From Rhodococcus jostii RHA1 (lineage in GTDB: Bacteria > Actinomycetota > Actinomycetes > Mycobacteriales > Mycobacteriaceae): 64,000 nt of DNA. The notes under the pieces were generated by a model, which was given only the letters and a program-made list of their open reading frames with translations, was not told the DNA's origin and did not search any database. The position numbers and the translations under genes were made by a program. Below are positions 54,901 to 62,300 of this stretch, one piece after another (the stretch's first letter is position 1; each line of letters opens with the position of its first letter). Location of the stretch: the NCBI RefSeq assembly GCF_000014565.1, contig NC_008269.1, positions 1,054,001 through 1,118,000 of the forward strand. Reading direction: 5' to 3'.

Positions 54901-55926
54901 CACGGGTCCTGGACTCCGTGGGAGCAGATCAAGCTCGACATCGAGGGCAACCCGGTGGTGCCCTACGTGTGGCGCGGCCGATTGATGCTGTTCTGGCTGC
55001 GCATCCTGCAGGAAGCCCCCATCGACGCCAACCAGCTCACGACCACCTCCCCGAACTCGGACCCCGTCACGTCCCTCAGCCTCGCCGACATCCGTGCCGA
55101 CGCGAAGACCAGCGCGCAGAAAGGCCGCACCAAGGTCCAGGCGGTGCTGTGCTGGAGCGAGTACTACAACGGCAAGTGGCAGGCGGTGAAGACTTCTGAC
55201 CTGGACCGCCCGACCGACCTAGCATCCTTCCCGCCTGCGGGGGCGGGAGCATTCGACCGCTCGCAGCTGATCATGGACATCAGCGAAGAGAACACGGCGC
55301 TGCGGGTCAAACTCTCGAACCAGGGCTCAGCGGAGTTCCTGATGTACAACTCCAGCAGCGTACAGCTCGGCGAGGACGCGCCGCTCGCGCCAGTCCCCGT
55401 AGTCGTCCCGCCCACCCGCGGTTTCGCCGGTGCACGCACCGGACGCACCAACCTGTCGCTGTCATTTACTTACACCCGTCTAGCGGGGCGGCCCGACATC
55501 TGGGCGCGGCAGGTACTCAGACCGGACATCCCCTTCGATCTGGTGTTTACCCGACACAAGGTCGACGACCCCTGGAACGCCCCGTTTCTCCTCACCGATC
55601 GACGGCACGCGTTCTATGTCACCTCGACCGACGAGCCGAAGGAGATCACGACCGTCGAGGAATATTGGACCCAAACCCCGTTCGTTCTAGATCTTTCCGG
55701 CTTATCACCGCTAATCGTAAAGAAGGTCACGCAAGTAGATCTCCGACCGATCTTCTGGGGCAACGGCATCCGGGACGACGGATACACCGATCCCGTCCCG
55801 ATGACACAATTCCTCGCGGCAGACCCTCTCATTCGCCTCGGACTGGCGACGGTCAGGCCTGTGCTCTACGACGGTCAGCGCATCGGGCCGGCGGGCGCCA
55901 TCGTGCGACTCAACCGGATCCGGTAA
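48934..55926 (+). CDS. Tc toxin subunit A, N-terminal part (receptor-binding half) with membrane hairpin
   Basis: A 2330-residue protein. Residues 12-63 contain two hydrophobic helices (LLWSVFLVPLCVLAVILL and LTLGLVGAVIVGLLPILFVV), not expected in soluble TcA pentamers. A transthyretin/carboxypeptidase-regulatory-like domain follows (YRVTGRVTSSTSPSVGG; residues 83-190). The VRP1/SpvA-like alpha-helical shell lies around 640-1220 (DFCACEHCRSVLSPAAYLVD). A PA14-type domain is inserted at about 1452-1585 (LAVKFYFRDTATG, then GFFNIVVETDAGA), and the neuraminidase-like/ABC-toxin region is at about 1970-2330. The pore and TcB-binding parts are in the next gene, 7 bases downstream. Start after GAAGGAC. 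Confidence 0.92.
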   Translation: MTDRSRTLRQRTALLWSVFLVPLCVLAVILLHRWFGHDGQVVLTLGLVGAVIVGLLPILFVVLSRVGSVDTELPPSGEAATYRVTGRVTSSTSPSVGGLLVRIVDKSVNRDTLLADAPTGSRGNYAASFPVAALKRCGKDRPDLQARVFSGERFLAASEVRYDAKTVETIDVLLPDTATAALASEYEALTTAIRSHYDANLRDLKESEEQRDLTYLANKTGWDARAVALAALADQFAARAAETKAEIPPVFFYALFRAGVPANYAAVYQSGGKAVGAIWRRAAEQGVIPIDAAEQIPAVLEQFQRLSAEHLLTSEPVAGVSTLTEMLAASGVPTDRRSAFASLYTTHRGDLPAFWRSVVAEFGDETASRLQIDGKLGFLTLNNAPLISVLRKALADGSHDRIDDPVELAKAGYYRPEKWAALLDDSVVTPPEIPGATPQEKRENYGEYLAAEVRLSYPTASIADKIGKGELAISFPDRVREFLTEQQGAFELGMQPIEQYLARKDIQPEPEVVGEIKRLQRVYQITPSDRAMEGLLRRGIDAAYHVVRYDKQTFRTSFADDLGGPDEADRVHDRSMQLHNTVLNLVIGYVTARNGVPLAALPPEPGAGTRLDLGIRPGPPGAAAPRPATDVIAYPTLETLFGEMDFCACEHCRSVLSPAAYLVDLLNFIDNEKVDPNPYDVLLGRRPDLAHLPLTCENTNKALPYIDVVNETLEYFIANENAPLSLGDFEGHDTGSAESADLLASPQYVNDMAYTILRDQRFPTGLPFHQPLENARLYLDKFETSVELAMERLRVSDELDRGAQRYGWRDILMESLGMSRPEYEILTDSEAVPLWRAYGFPDRISEADVIDALSNAKAFARRLQITYEDLITLLQTRFVNPDLNLIPKLERLGVPFTTLKLLKLGPLTDEAFDALLPTGSLAPDPAEYEGDIKAWVRDPGTYARIMGLVVLVDPTGEAPVGSFDTLELRRAEPITDPDDTSTRLGAVAFTRLLRLIRLWRRTGWTIQQTDAAVCALYRTDLQYMSAEDIDTVEKLDTGFGVLLPRLGIFVRTLRALKLTPQRELLSLLALWAPIGTDGPASLYRQLFLDPTLLKRNPTPPERDPFADNGYGRFLVDPNTRLAEHSESVRAACQLTGDEYDQIVAGLGYDENTALNLQHVSEVFRHGYLARKLRISVRELLLLISMTGLDPFAAPDPTRPAILKLAALVQSLRDRSVPSEAALYLIWNQDLSGRSTPTPAQIAELARTLRGDFAAIDEQFAVTEDPGGDLARTRMTLVYGDEAAGAFFALLDGTIVVEVGYTHPQLDLESAITAADPRLTYDDFGHRLSHTGLLDATTADALKAVAGAPAEFATAVDALLAHSVDAHGSFFALHPELQPLYETYVGSAAPVADKRAALLSAFRPELSRRRKRQQTIQRLSADVDVSLPQAILDPPTAPYPLHAARHPERPALDDVLKVQTPGLAVKFYFRDTATGPVDQSGTAADLDYSVDGSNPLPANPIPGESVSGTWDGQLETPESGFFNIVVETDAGATVRLALDGRDLDLTRNGEIRRNSDPLELTGGQLYDLTLTVENVRRTLRVKWETPKRSREPIPGRYLYPPDITEPFTATYVRFLKAASLAAALPLTAGELSHFATAPEYAIDGEGWLNALPVTGDPSEATAAALLAPLRALLDYARIRSELRPPDGALLAVLQDPVEASGPDGTLLAMTGWNRADLDAVVVAHFGRTVNDLANFELFGRVYDALALARMAGIAATSLIAATTNEPSGDTVRELQIALRARYSAEDWRSIVQPINDNMREAQRDALVAHILHHMAGDEDTAHIDTADKLFEYFLMDVEMQSCMRTSRIRHALSSVQLFIERCLMNLEPDVSPARIDSRRWEWMKRYRVWEANRKVFLFAENWLEPELRDDKSPFFKEIESELLQADVTEESATTALLNYLAKLEDVAKLEPCGLHHIEQDAEATPPVPPISHVIAHTAGARRTYYYRSLEHGSWTPWEQIKLDIEGNPVVPYVWRGRLMLFWLRILQEAPIDANQLTTTSPNSDPVTSLSLADIRADAKTSAQKGRTKVQAVLCWSEYYNGKWQAVKTSDLDRPTDLASFPPAGAGAFDRSQLIMDISEENTALRVKLSNQGSAEFLMYNSSSVQLGEDAPLAPVPVVVPPTRGFAGARTGRTNLSLSFTYTRLAGRPDIWARQVLRPDIPFDLVFTRHKVDDPWNAPFLLTDRRHAFYVTSTDEPKEITTVEEYWTQTPFVLDLSGLSPLIVKKVTQVDLRPIFWGNGIRDDGYTDPVPMTQFLAADPLIRLGLATVRPVLYDGQRIGPAGAIVRLNRIR

Positions 55927-55933
55927 GGAGCAG

Positions 55934-58900
55934 ATGATGCCCGAGCAAGGACAGCACGACAACAGGATGCGGAGGCATCAGAAAGAAGTTAGCCGCCCGG
56001 ATACCCGGTTCGTCTACACCTTCCAGAACTTCTTCCATCCCCTGGTCGGCGCGCTCCTCGAACAACTCAATCGCAAGTCGCTGCCGGGCATGCTCAATCC
56101 GATCTGGCAGGCCGAGCAGGGGGGCGACTTCTTCTTTGATGCCGCGTACCACCCGACGGATGACGACAACGACCTTGTGGCGGTCGAGGACTTCCCCAAG
56201 CAGTTCGACGTCGACAACCAGCCGTACGCCAACTACAACTGGGAACTGTTCTTCCACATCCCGCTCACCATCGCGGTCCATCTGAGCAAGACCCAGCGCT
56301 TCGCCGAGGCCCAACGATGGTTCCACTACATCTTCGACCCCACGTCCACCGACAGCGAGGACCCGCCGAAGCGGTTCTGGAACTTCCTGGCGTTCCGACA
56401 GGACGAGCCCCCCAGACAGATCGACTACCTGTTGGAGTTGCTGAGCAAGAAACCAGAGGACCTGTCCTCGCCCGACAAGACGCTGCGCGTGGAGGTGCTC
56501 ACCGGATACAGCGCGATCCTCGACAAGCCCTTCCAACCGCACGTCGTCGCGCGGACTCGGCCCCTCGCCTACCAGTACAGCGTCGTGATGAAGTACCTGG
56601 ACAACCTGATCGCCTGGGGTGACCACCTATTCCAGCAGGATACGGTCGAGTCGATCAACGAGGCGACACAGAGGTACGTTCTCGCGGCGAACCTGTTGGG
56701 ACCCCGTCCCCAGCGCATCCCGCCACGAGGCACGGTCCGGCCGCAGACGTTCGCTCAGCTCAAGAAACGAAGAAAGGAAACAGCAAAGGAAACGAGGGAC
56801 CCGCTCGGCAACGCGCTGGTCGAGCTGGAGGGCAAATTCCCTTTCAACCTCGATCCGGGGCCCGCGGGCGAAATCGACAGCGACGGTGCCAGCACACTGT
56901 TCGGCATCGGGCACACGTTCTACTTCTGCATTCCCCGCAACGAAAAGATGCTCGGCTACTGGGATACGGTGGCCGACCGGCTATTCAAGATCCGTCACTG
57001 CATGAACATCGGGGGCGTCGTGCGCACGCTGGCACTCTTCGACCCCCCGATCGATCCCGGCATGCTCGTGAAAGCCGCCGCGGCGGGGCTCGACGTGTCC
57101 AGCATCGTCAGCGGACTCAACCAACCGACCGGCCCCGTCCGGTGCGCGACCATGATCCAAAAAACCCTGGAACTTTGCGGTGAGGTACGGAGCCTCGGTG
57201 CGGCGCTTCTCTCCGCGCTCGAGAAGGGCGACGCCGAGCATCTGGCACTGATCCGCCAACGCCACGACATCCAGATTCACCAGATGACCCAGGAGGTCCG
57301 CTTCCTGCAGTGGCGGTCGGCGCAGGAGCAGACCCAGTCACTACTGACCAGCCGGGCCGCCGGGTTGGAACGATTCCACTACTACGCGCGCCTGCTCGGA
57401 CAACAGGCCGACCCCAACGCCAAGGAGACACTCGCACTTGAACGACCGGAACTGACCGAGGAGAACTTCGACGAGGTGTATGCCGGATTGGTCACCGCGT
57501 ACGACACGCCGCTCATGATGCAGCCATACCCTGCCTCGAAGCCGTCGGCGGGCGCCTCGCCCGCCGCGCAGTCCGGCGCCGCCGGGCAGGGCCGGCTCTA
57601 TCTGACCGGGAACGAGGACGCCGACCTCAACCAGCACGGTCCGGCAGCGCGCGATGCCCGAATCGGTGCCATGGCGACCGATCAAGTCACCGGTGTCATG
57701 GCCCTGATGCCGGATATGGGCGTAGATCTTCACTTCTGGGGACTGGGCGGACACGCGACCGTTTTCGGCGGCTCTCTTCTCGCCTCCGCCGGCCGTTTCG
57801 CCTCCGCGGTGCAGAGTGCCGATGCCACCGTCAAGGAAGGCCAGGGCGCCAGCGCACTCAAAACGGCCGGCTTCGAACGCCGCGCCGACGACTGGCTGTT
57901 GCAGTACAATCTGGCGGCGCATGAGCTGATGCAGAACGGCCGACAGATCCTCACCTCCCTCATCGCTGAGCAGCTCGCCCACCACGAGTACCTCAACGTG
58001 CAGCAGCAGATCGCGAACGCCCAAGAGATGGACCAGGTCCTGCACGACAAGTTCACCAACGAGGAGCTCTACCTCTGGATGCAGGGCGAGATTTCCCGGC
58101 TGTACTACGAGTACTACCGGTTCGCTTTCGACACAGCCCGCAAGGCGGAGCGGACCATGAAACAGGAACTGATGTCGGCCGATGTCGACGCCCAGACGTT
58201 CGTCAAGTTCAACTACTGGGACGGCGGACGAAAGGGGCTGCTCTCCGGCGACGCTCTGCACCTTGACGTCAAACGCATGGAAATGGCGTACCTGGACAAC
58301 AACAAGCGTGAACTGGAACTGACCCGACACGTATCGCTTCGCCAACTCGACCCGGTGGCATTGCTCGGCCTGAGAGCGACCGGCAGCTGCGAGGTGAGCA
58401 TCCCGGAGTGGCTCTATGACCGCGACTGCCCCGGCCACTACATGCGCCGAATCAAGAACGTCGCGCTGTCGGTACCGTCCGTCGTCGGACCGTACACCAG
58501 CCTCAACTGCACACTCTCGCTGCTGCGCAGCAGTGTGCGCCGGTCCTCCATTGCCGGAGACCAGTACGCACGGCAGGGCGCGGAAGACGAGCGCTTCGTC
58601 GACTACACCGGCAGCGTGCAGTCGATCGTGACCAGCGGCGCGAACAACGACACCGGACTATTCGAGACCAACCTACGCGAGGAGCGTTTTCTTCCATTCG
58701 AGGGCGCTGGCGCGATCAGCACCTGGAAGCTCGATCTGCCGAAGGACTACCGTCCCTTCGACTACGCCACCATCTCGGACGTGGTCCTGCACGTGCGCTA
58801 CACCGCCCGACTGGGCATCGACGCCACCAAGGTGAAGACGGCGCTAGACGAAATGTTCGAGGAACCCACTGGTGCCAGTCTTGCCCTGCTGTTCAGCCTG

Positions 58901-59236
58901 CGACACGACTTCCCGACGGAGTGGTCGGCGTTCGTGAACAGCACCACCGATGCGGATTTCACCGCGACCATTCACCACGACTACTTCCCCTACTTCACCC
59001 AGGCCAAGACAATCACGATCGCCGGTTTCGACCTGTACGGTCCGGACGCCGACAACGACTTGCGGCATCACGAAGTTGGTGACCAGAGGACTTGGGGCGA
59101 CGCGACAGACGAGTTGGCAAATAACGGCGAGTTCCATTTCTCTAGCGGTGTGGACCCTGCTGGACCCACACAAATCCTCACTCGCGACTTGGACCTCGAC
59201 GCCTTCCTCGTCGTGTCCTACTCGATCGGTCCGTAG
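55934..59236 (+). CDS. Tc toxin subunit A, C-terminal part (pore-forming and TcB-binding)
   Basis: An 1100-residue protein with AAGGAG before its ATG. The N-terminus has the family block RFVYTFQNFFHPLVGALLEQ and AEAQRWFHYIFDPTSTD. The central coiled-coil shaft includes HDIQIHQMTQEVRFLQWRSA and LLQYNLAAHELMQNGRQ. The C-terminal 400 residues form the TcA receptor/pore/TcB-binding domain (TNEELYLWMQGEISRLYYEY, SIPEWLYDRDCPGHYMRRIK, LDLPKDYRPFDYATISDVVL). TcA injects the TcB-TcC cocoon content through its channel. The split into two chains resembles TcaA/TcaB-type loci. Confidence 0.93.
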   Translation: MMPEQGQHDNRMRRHQKEVSRPDTRFVYTFQNFFHPLVGALLEQLNRKSLPGMLNPIWQAEQGGDFFFDAAYHPTDDDNDLVAVEDFPKQFDVDNQPYANYNWELFFHIPLTIAVHLSKTQRFAEAQRWFHYIFDPTSTDSEDPPKRFWNFLAFRQDEPPRQIDYLLELLSKKPEDLSSPDKTLRVEVLTGYSAILDKPFQPHVVARTRPLAYQYSVVMKYLDNLIAWGDHLFQQDTVESINEATQRYVLAANLLGPRPQRIPPRGTVRPQTFAQLKKRRKETAKETRDPLGNALVELEGKFPFNLDPGPAGEIDSDGASTLFGIGHTFYFCIPRNEKMLGYWDTVADRLFKIRHCMNIGGVVRTLALFDPPIDPGMLVKAAAAGLDVSSIVSGLNQPTGPVRCATMIQKTLELCGEVRSLGAALLSALEKGDAEHLALIRQRHDIQIHQMTQEVRFLQWRSAQEQTQSLLTSRAAGLERFHYYARLLGQQADPNAKETLALERPELTEENFDEVYAGLVTAYDTPLMMQPYPASKPSAGASPAAQSGAAGQGRLYLTGNEDADLNQHGPAARDARIGAMATDQVTGVMALMPDMGVDLHFWGLGGHATVFGGSLLASAGRFASAVQSADATVKEGQGASALKTAGFERRADDWLLQYNLAAHELMQNGRQILTSLIAEQLAHHEYLNVQQQIANAQEMDQVLHDKFTNEELYLWMQGEISRLYYEYYRFAFDTARKAERTMKQELMSADVDAQTFVKFNYWDGGRKGLLSGDALHLDVKRMEMAYLDNNKRELELTRHVSLRQLDPVALLGLRATGSCEVSIPEWLYDRDCPGHYMRRIKNVALSVPSVVGPYTSLNCTLSLLRSSVRRSSIAGDQYARQGAEDERFVDYTGSVQSIVTSGANNDTGLFETNLREERFLPFEGAGAISTWKLDLPKDYRPFDYATISDVVLHVRYTARLGIDATKVKTALDEMFEEPTGASLALLFSLRHDFPTEWSAFVNSTTDADFTATIHHDYFPYFTQAKTITIAGFDLYGPDADNDLRHHEVGDQRTWGDATDELANNGEFHFSSGVDPAGPTQILTRDLDLDAFLVVSYSIGP

Positions 59237-59253
59237 GAAGAAAGGAGCGAGCG

Positions 59254-59319
59254 ATGCGAAACACCGGATCCGCGGCCCTATTCACCAGGACATCACGAAG
59301 CATCACGCTCGGTCCATGA
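59254..59319 (+). CDS. Mini-ORF 1 between TcA and TcB genes
   Basis: A 21-codon frame (MRNTGSAALFTRTSRSITLG...) with a strong AGGAG site. Its TGA overlaps the ATG of mini-ORF 2 as ATGA. Probably a translational relay rather than a functional peptide. Confidence 0.4.
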   Translation: MRNTGSAALFTRTSRSITLGP

Positions 59320-59381
59320 CCATGGTCGAGTCTGCGGGCTACCGGCCCAACAGCCTGAAGCGGAACCGCTCCGATGTCTGA
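59316..59381 (+). CDS. Mini-ORF 2 overlapping the TcB start
   Basis: A 21-codon frame (MTMVESAGYRPNSLKRNRSD...) that starts in the stop of mini-ORF 1 and ends 8 bases inside the TcB gene. TcB itself lacks a good ribosome-binding site, so reinitiation through these frames is plausible. Confidence 0.4.
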   Translation: MTMVESAGYRPNSLKRNRSDV

Positions 59382-62300
59382 GAAGCCGCCGACGTCCACT
59401 TCGGCCGGTGGCTCGGAAACGAGCGCCGACTCGCCTCGGCCACGGTTACCGTCCGTGTCGGTTCCCAAAGGCGGTGGTGCCATTCGGGGCATCGGTGAAA
59501 AGTTTTCGGTCAACCCCGCGACCGGGACGGGTTCGCTGTCGGTGCCCCTGGTGTCGACACCAGGCCGGTCCGGCTTCGGTCCGCAGTTGTCCCTTACCTA
59601 CGACTCTGGCGCCGGCAACGGAGCGTTCGGCTTCGGGTGGAGCCTCGGCCTGCCGTCGATCACCCGCAAGACGGACAAGGGCCTACCCCGCTACCGCGAC
59701 GGCAGCGAATCCGACGACTTCCTCATCTCGGGGGCGGAGGACCTCGTCCCGATCCTTGACGACGCCGGGCACCTAACCCCGTTGTCGCGCACCGTCCATG
59801 GCATCACATACACCGTCCATCTCTACCGTCCTCGCATCGAAGGACTGTTCGCACGGATCGAGCGGTGGACACGAGAGGAGGACGGCATCAGCCATTGGCG
59901 CACGATCACCCGAGACAACGTGACAACAATTTTCGGCTACGACGACAACAGCCGGATCGCCGACCCGAACGACGCCCGTCGAGTCTTCTCCTACCTGATC
60001 CAGTTGACATTCGACGATACGGGGAACGCCACCCATTACACGTACGTTCCCGACGACGCCCGTGGGGTCGACCCAGGTGCGGCGCATGAGGCCAACCGAG
60101 ACGATTCGCAACGCCGCAACCAGCGATACCTGAAGACCATCCGGTACGGCAACTTCCAGCCCTACTTCGCGGACTGGTCTGACGAGGGGAGCGACGACCC
60201 GTTACCCGCCGACTGGCATTTTCGCATCGTGCTCGACTATGGCGACCATGACGACGATGCGCCGACGCCGGAGCGGGATACTCCGTGGCCGATGCGTCCG
60301 GACCCCTTCTCCAACTACCGGGCTGGCTTCGAGGTGCGCACCTCCCGCCGCTGTAGGCGGGTTCTGCTCTTCCACCATTTTCCGCGGGAGGCCACTGCGG
60401 GGGCGGAATACCTTGTGCGGTCGAGCGATCTGCATTTCTCCGACGAGACCTCACCGGCCGATCCGCGGAATCCGAACTACACCATGCTGGAGTCGATCAC
60501 CGAGGTGGGCTACCGGCGCCGAAATGGCGGGTACATTCGCCGGGCCATGCCGCCCTTGGAGCTCTTCTACAGCCAGCCGGAGATCCAGTCCCAGGTGTTG
60601 ACGCTCACCGATCCGGACAGTGTCACGAATCTGCCGGAGGGTGTGGACGGCGCGCGCTACCGCTGGGTCGACTTGAACGGCGAGGGTCTTTCGGGTGTGT
60701 TGACGGAACGAAACGGTAGCTGGGCATACAAGCCGAACCTGAGCCCACTCCACGAGGTGACCCTTCCGGATGGTCGCCGGCACACCCGCGCCCGATTGGG
60801 TGCTCTCGAGCGGGTCCGGTCGATGCCGGCACCCGGTGACCTGAACCGACAGCAGTTGTTGGACCTCTCCGGGGACGGGCGACTCGACCTCGCCACCTTC
60901 GAGGATCCGGATCCAGGCTTCTTCGCGCGCGCTGGCGACTCCGGGTGGGAACCGTTCCGAGCCTTCCCCGGTCTGCCCCGTCTGAACTGGACGGAGCCGA
61001 ACCTCAGGTACGTCGACCTGACCGGCGATGGCCTTGCCGACGTGCTGATCACGGGCGATGATGTACACACGTTCCACCGGTCGTTGGGGGAAGGCGGATT
61101 CGGTCGCGCGGAACTGGAATTCGTGCCCCGTGACGAGGAACGCGGACCCTGTGTGGTGTTTGCGGACGGAACCGAGACCGTCGCGCTGACGGATCTGACT
61201 GGCGACGGACTCAGCGACATCGTCCGGGTACGCGCCGGCGAGGTGTGCTATTGGCCCAACCTGGGCTACGGGCGCTTCGGCCGGAAGGTGACGATGGACG
61301 GGGCGCCCCGCCCGGCCGACCCCGAAAGCTTCGACCCGCGCCGCATCAGGTGGGCAGACATCGATGGCTCCGGCACCACCGATCTGGTCTATGTCGGGGC
61401 CGACGGAGTACAGGTGTACTTCAACCAATCCGGCAATTCCTGGGCTGCACCGCACCGACTGGCCGTATTTCCCGGCGCCGACAACCTCAGCTCGGTAGAT
61501 GTTGTGGACCTTCTCGGCAACGGCACCTCCTGTCTGGTGTGGTCGTCCCCTCTGCCGGGCCAGTCCAGCCCACCGTGTCGGTACGTCGACCTGATGGGGT
61601 CGAGCAAACCGCACCTGCTGATGTGTCTGCGCAATAACCTGGGTGCGGAAACGCGATTGGCGTATGCGCCGTCGACCAGGTTCTACCTGCGCGACAAGCT
61701 GGATGGCCGCGCATGGGTCACCCGGCTTCCGTTCCCGGTACAGGTCGTCGAACGGGTCGAGACCTACGACTGGATCGGCCGCAGTCGGTTCGTCAGCCGC
61801 TACACCTACCATGAAGGCTTCTTCGACGGTTCCGAACGCGAATTCCGCGGTTTCGGCATGGTGGAGCAGCGCGATACCGAAACGCACCGGGAAGACACGT
61901 TGTTCCCGGATTTGGTCACCACGGACGAGGACAACGCATCCTTTGTACCGCCGATGCTTACCCGCACCTGGTTCCACACCGGCGCGTTCGTCGAGTCCGG
62001 GTCGGTCTCACGCCAGTACACCGACCAATACTGGGCGGAGCCGTCGCTGCGCGGCACCGACCCGGCGTCGGTCGCCGCCCGGGAAGCGCTGCTGCTACCC
62101 GACACGGTGGTCGAGAGTGGACTAACTCCCGACGAGCTGCGCGAGGCCTATCGTGCGCTGAAGGGTTCGGCGCTGCGCACCGAGGTATACGCCGAGGACG
62201 GCACCGCGCGCGCCACGCACCCCTACGCGGTGACGGAACAGAACTTCACGGTACGGCGGATCCAGGCTTTCGGCCCGAACCGGCACGCGGTCTTCCTGGT

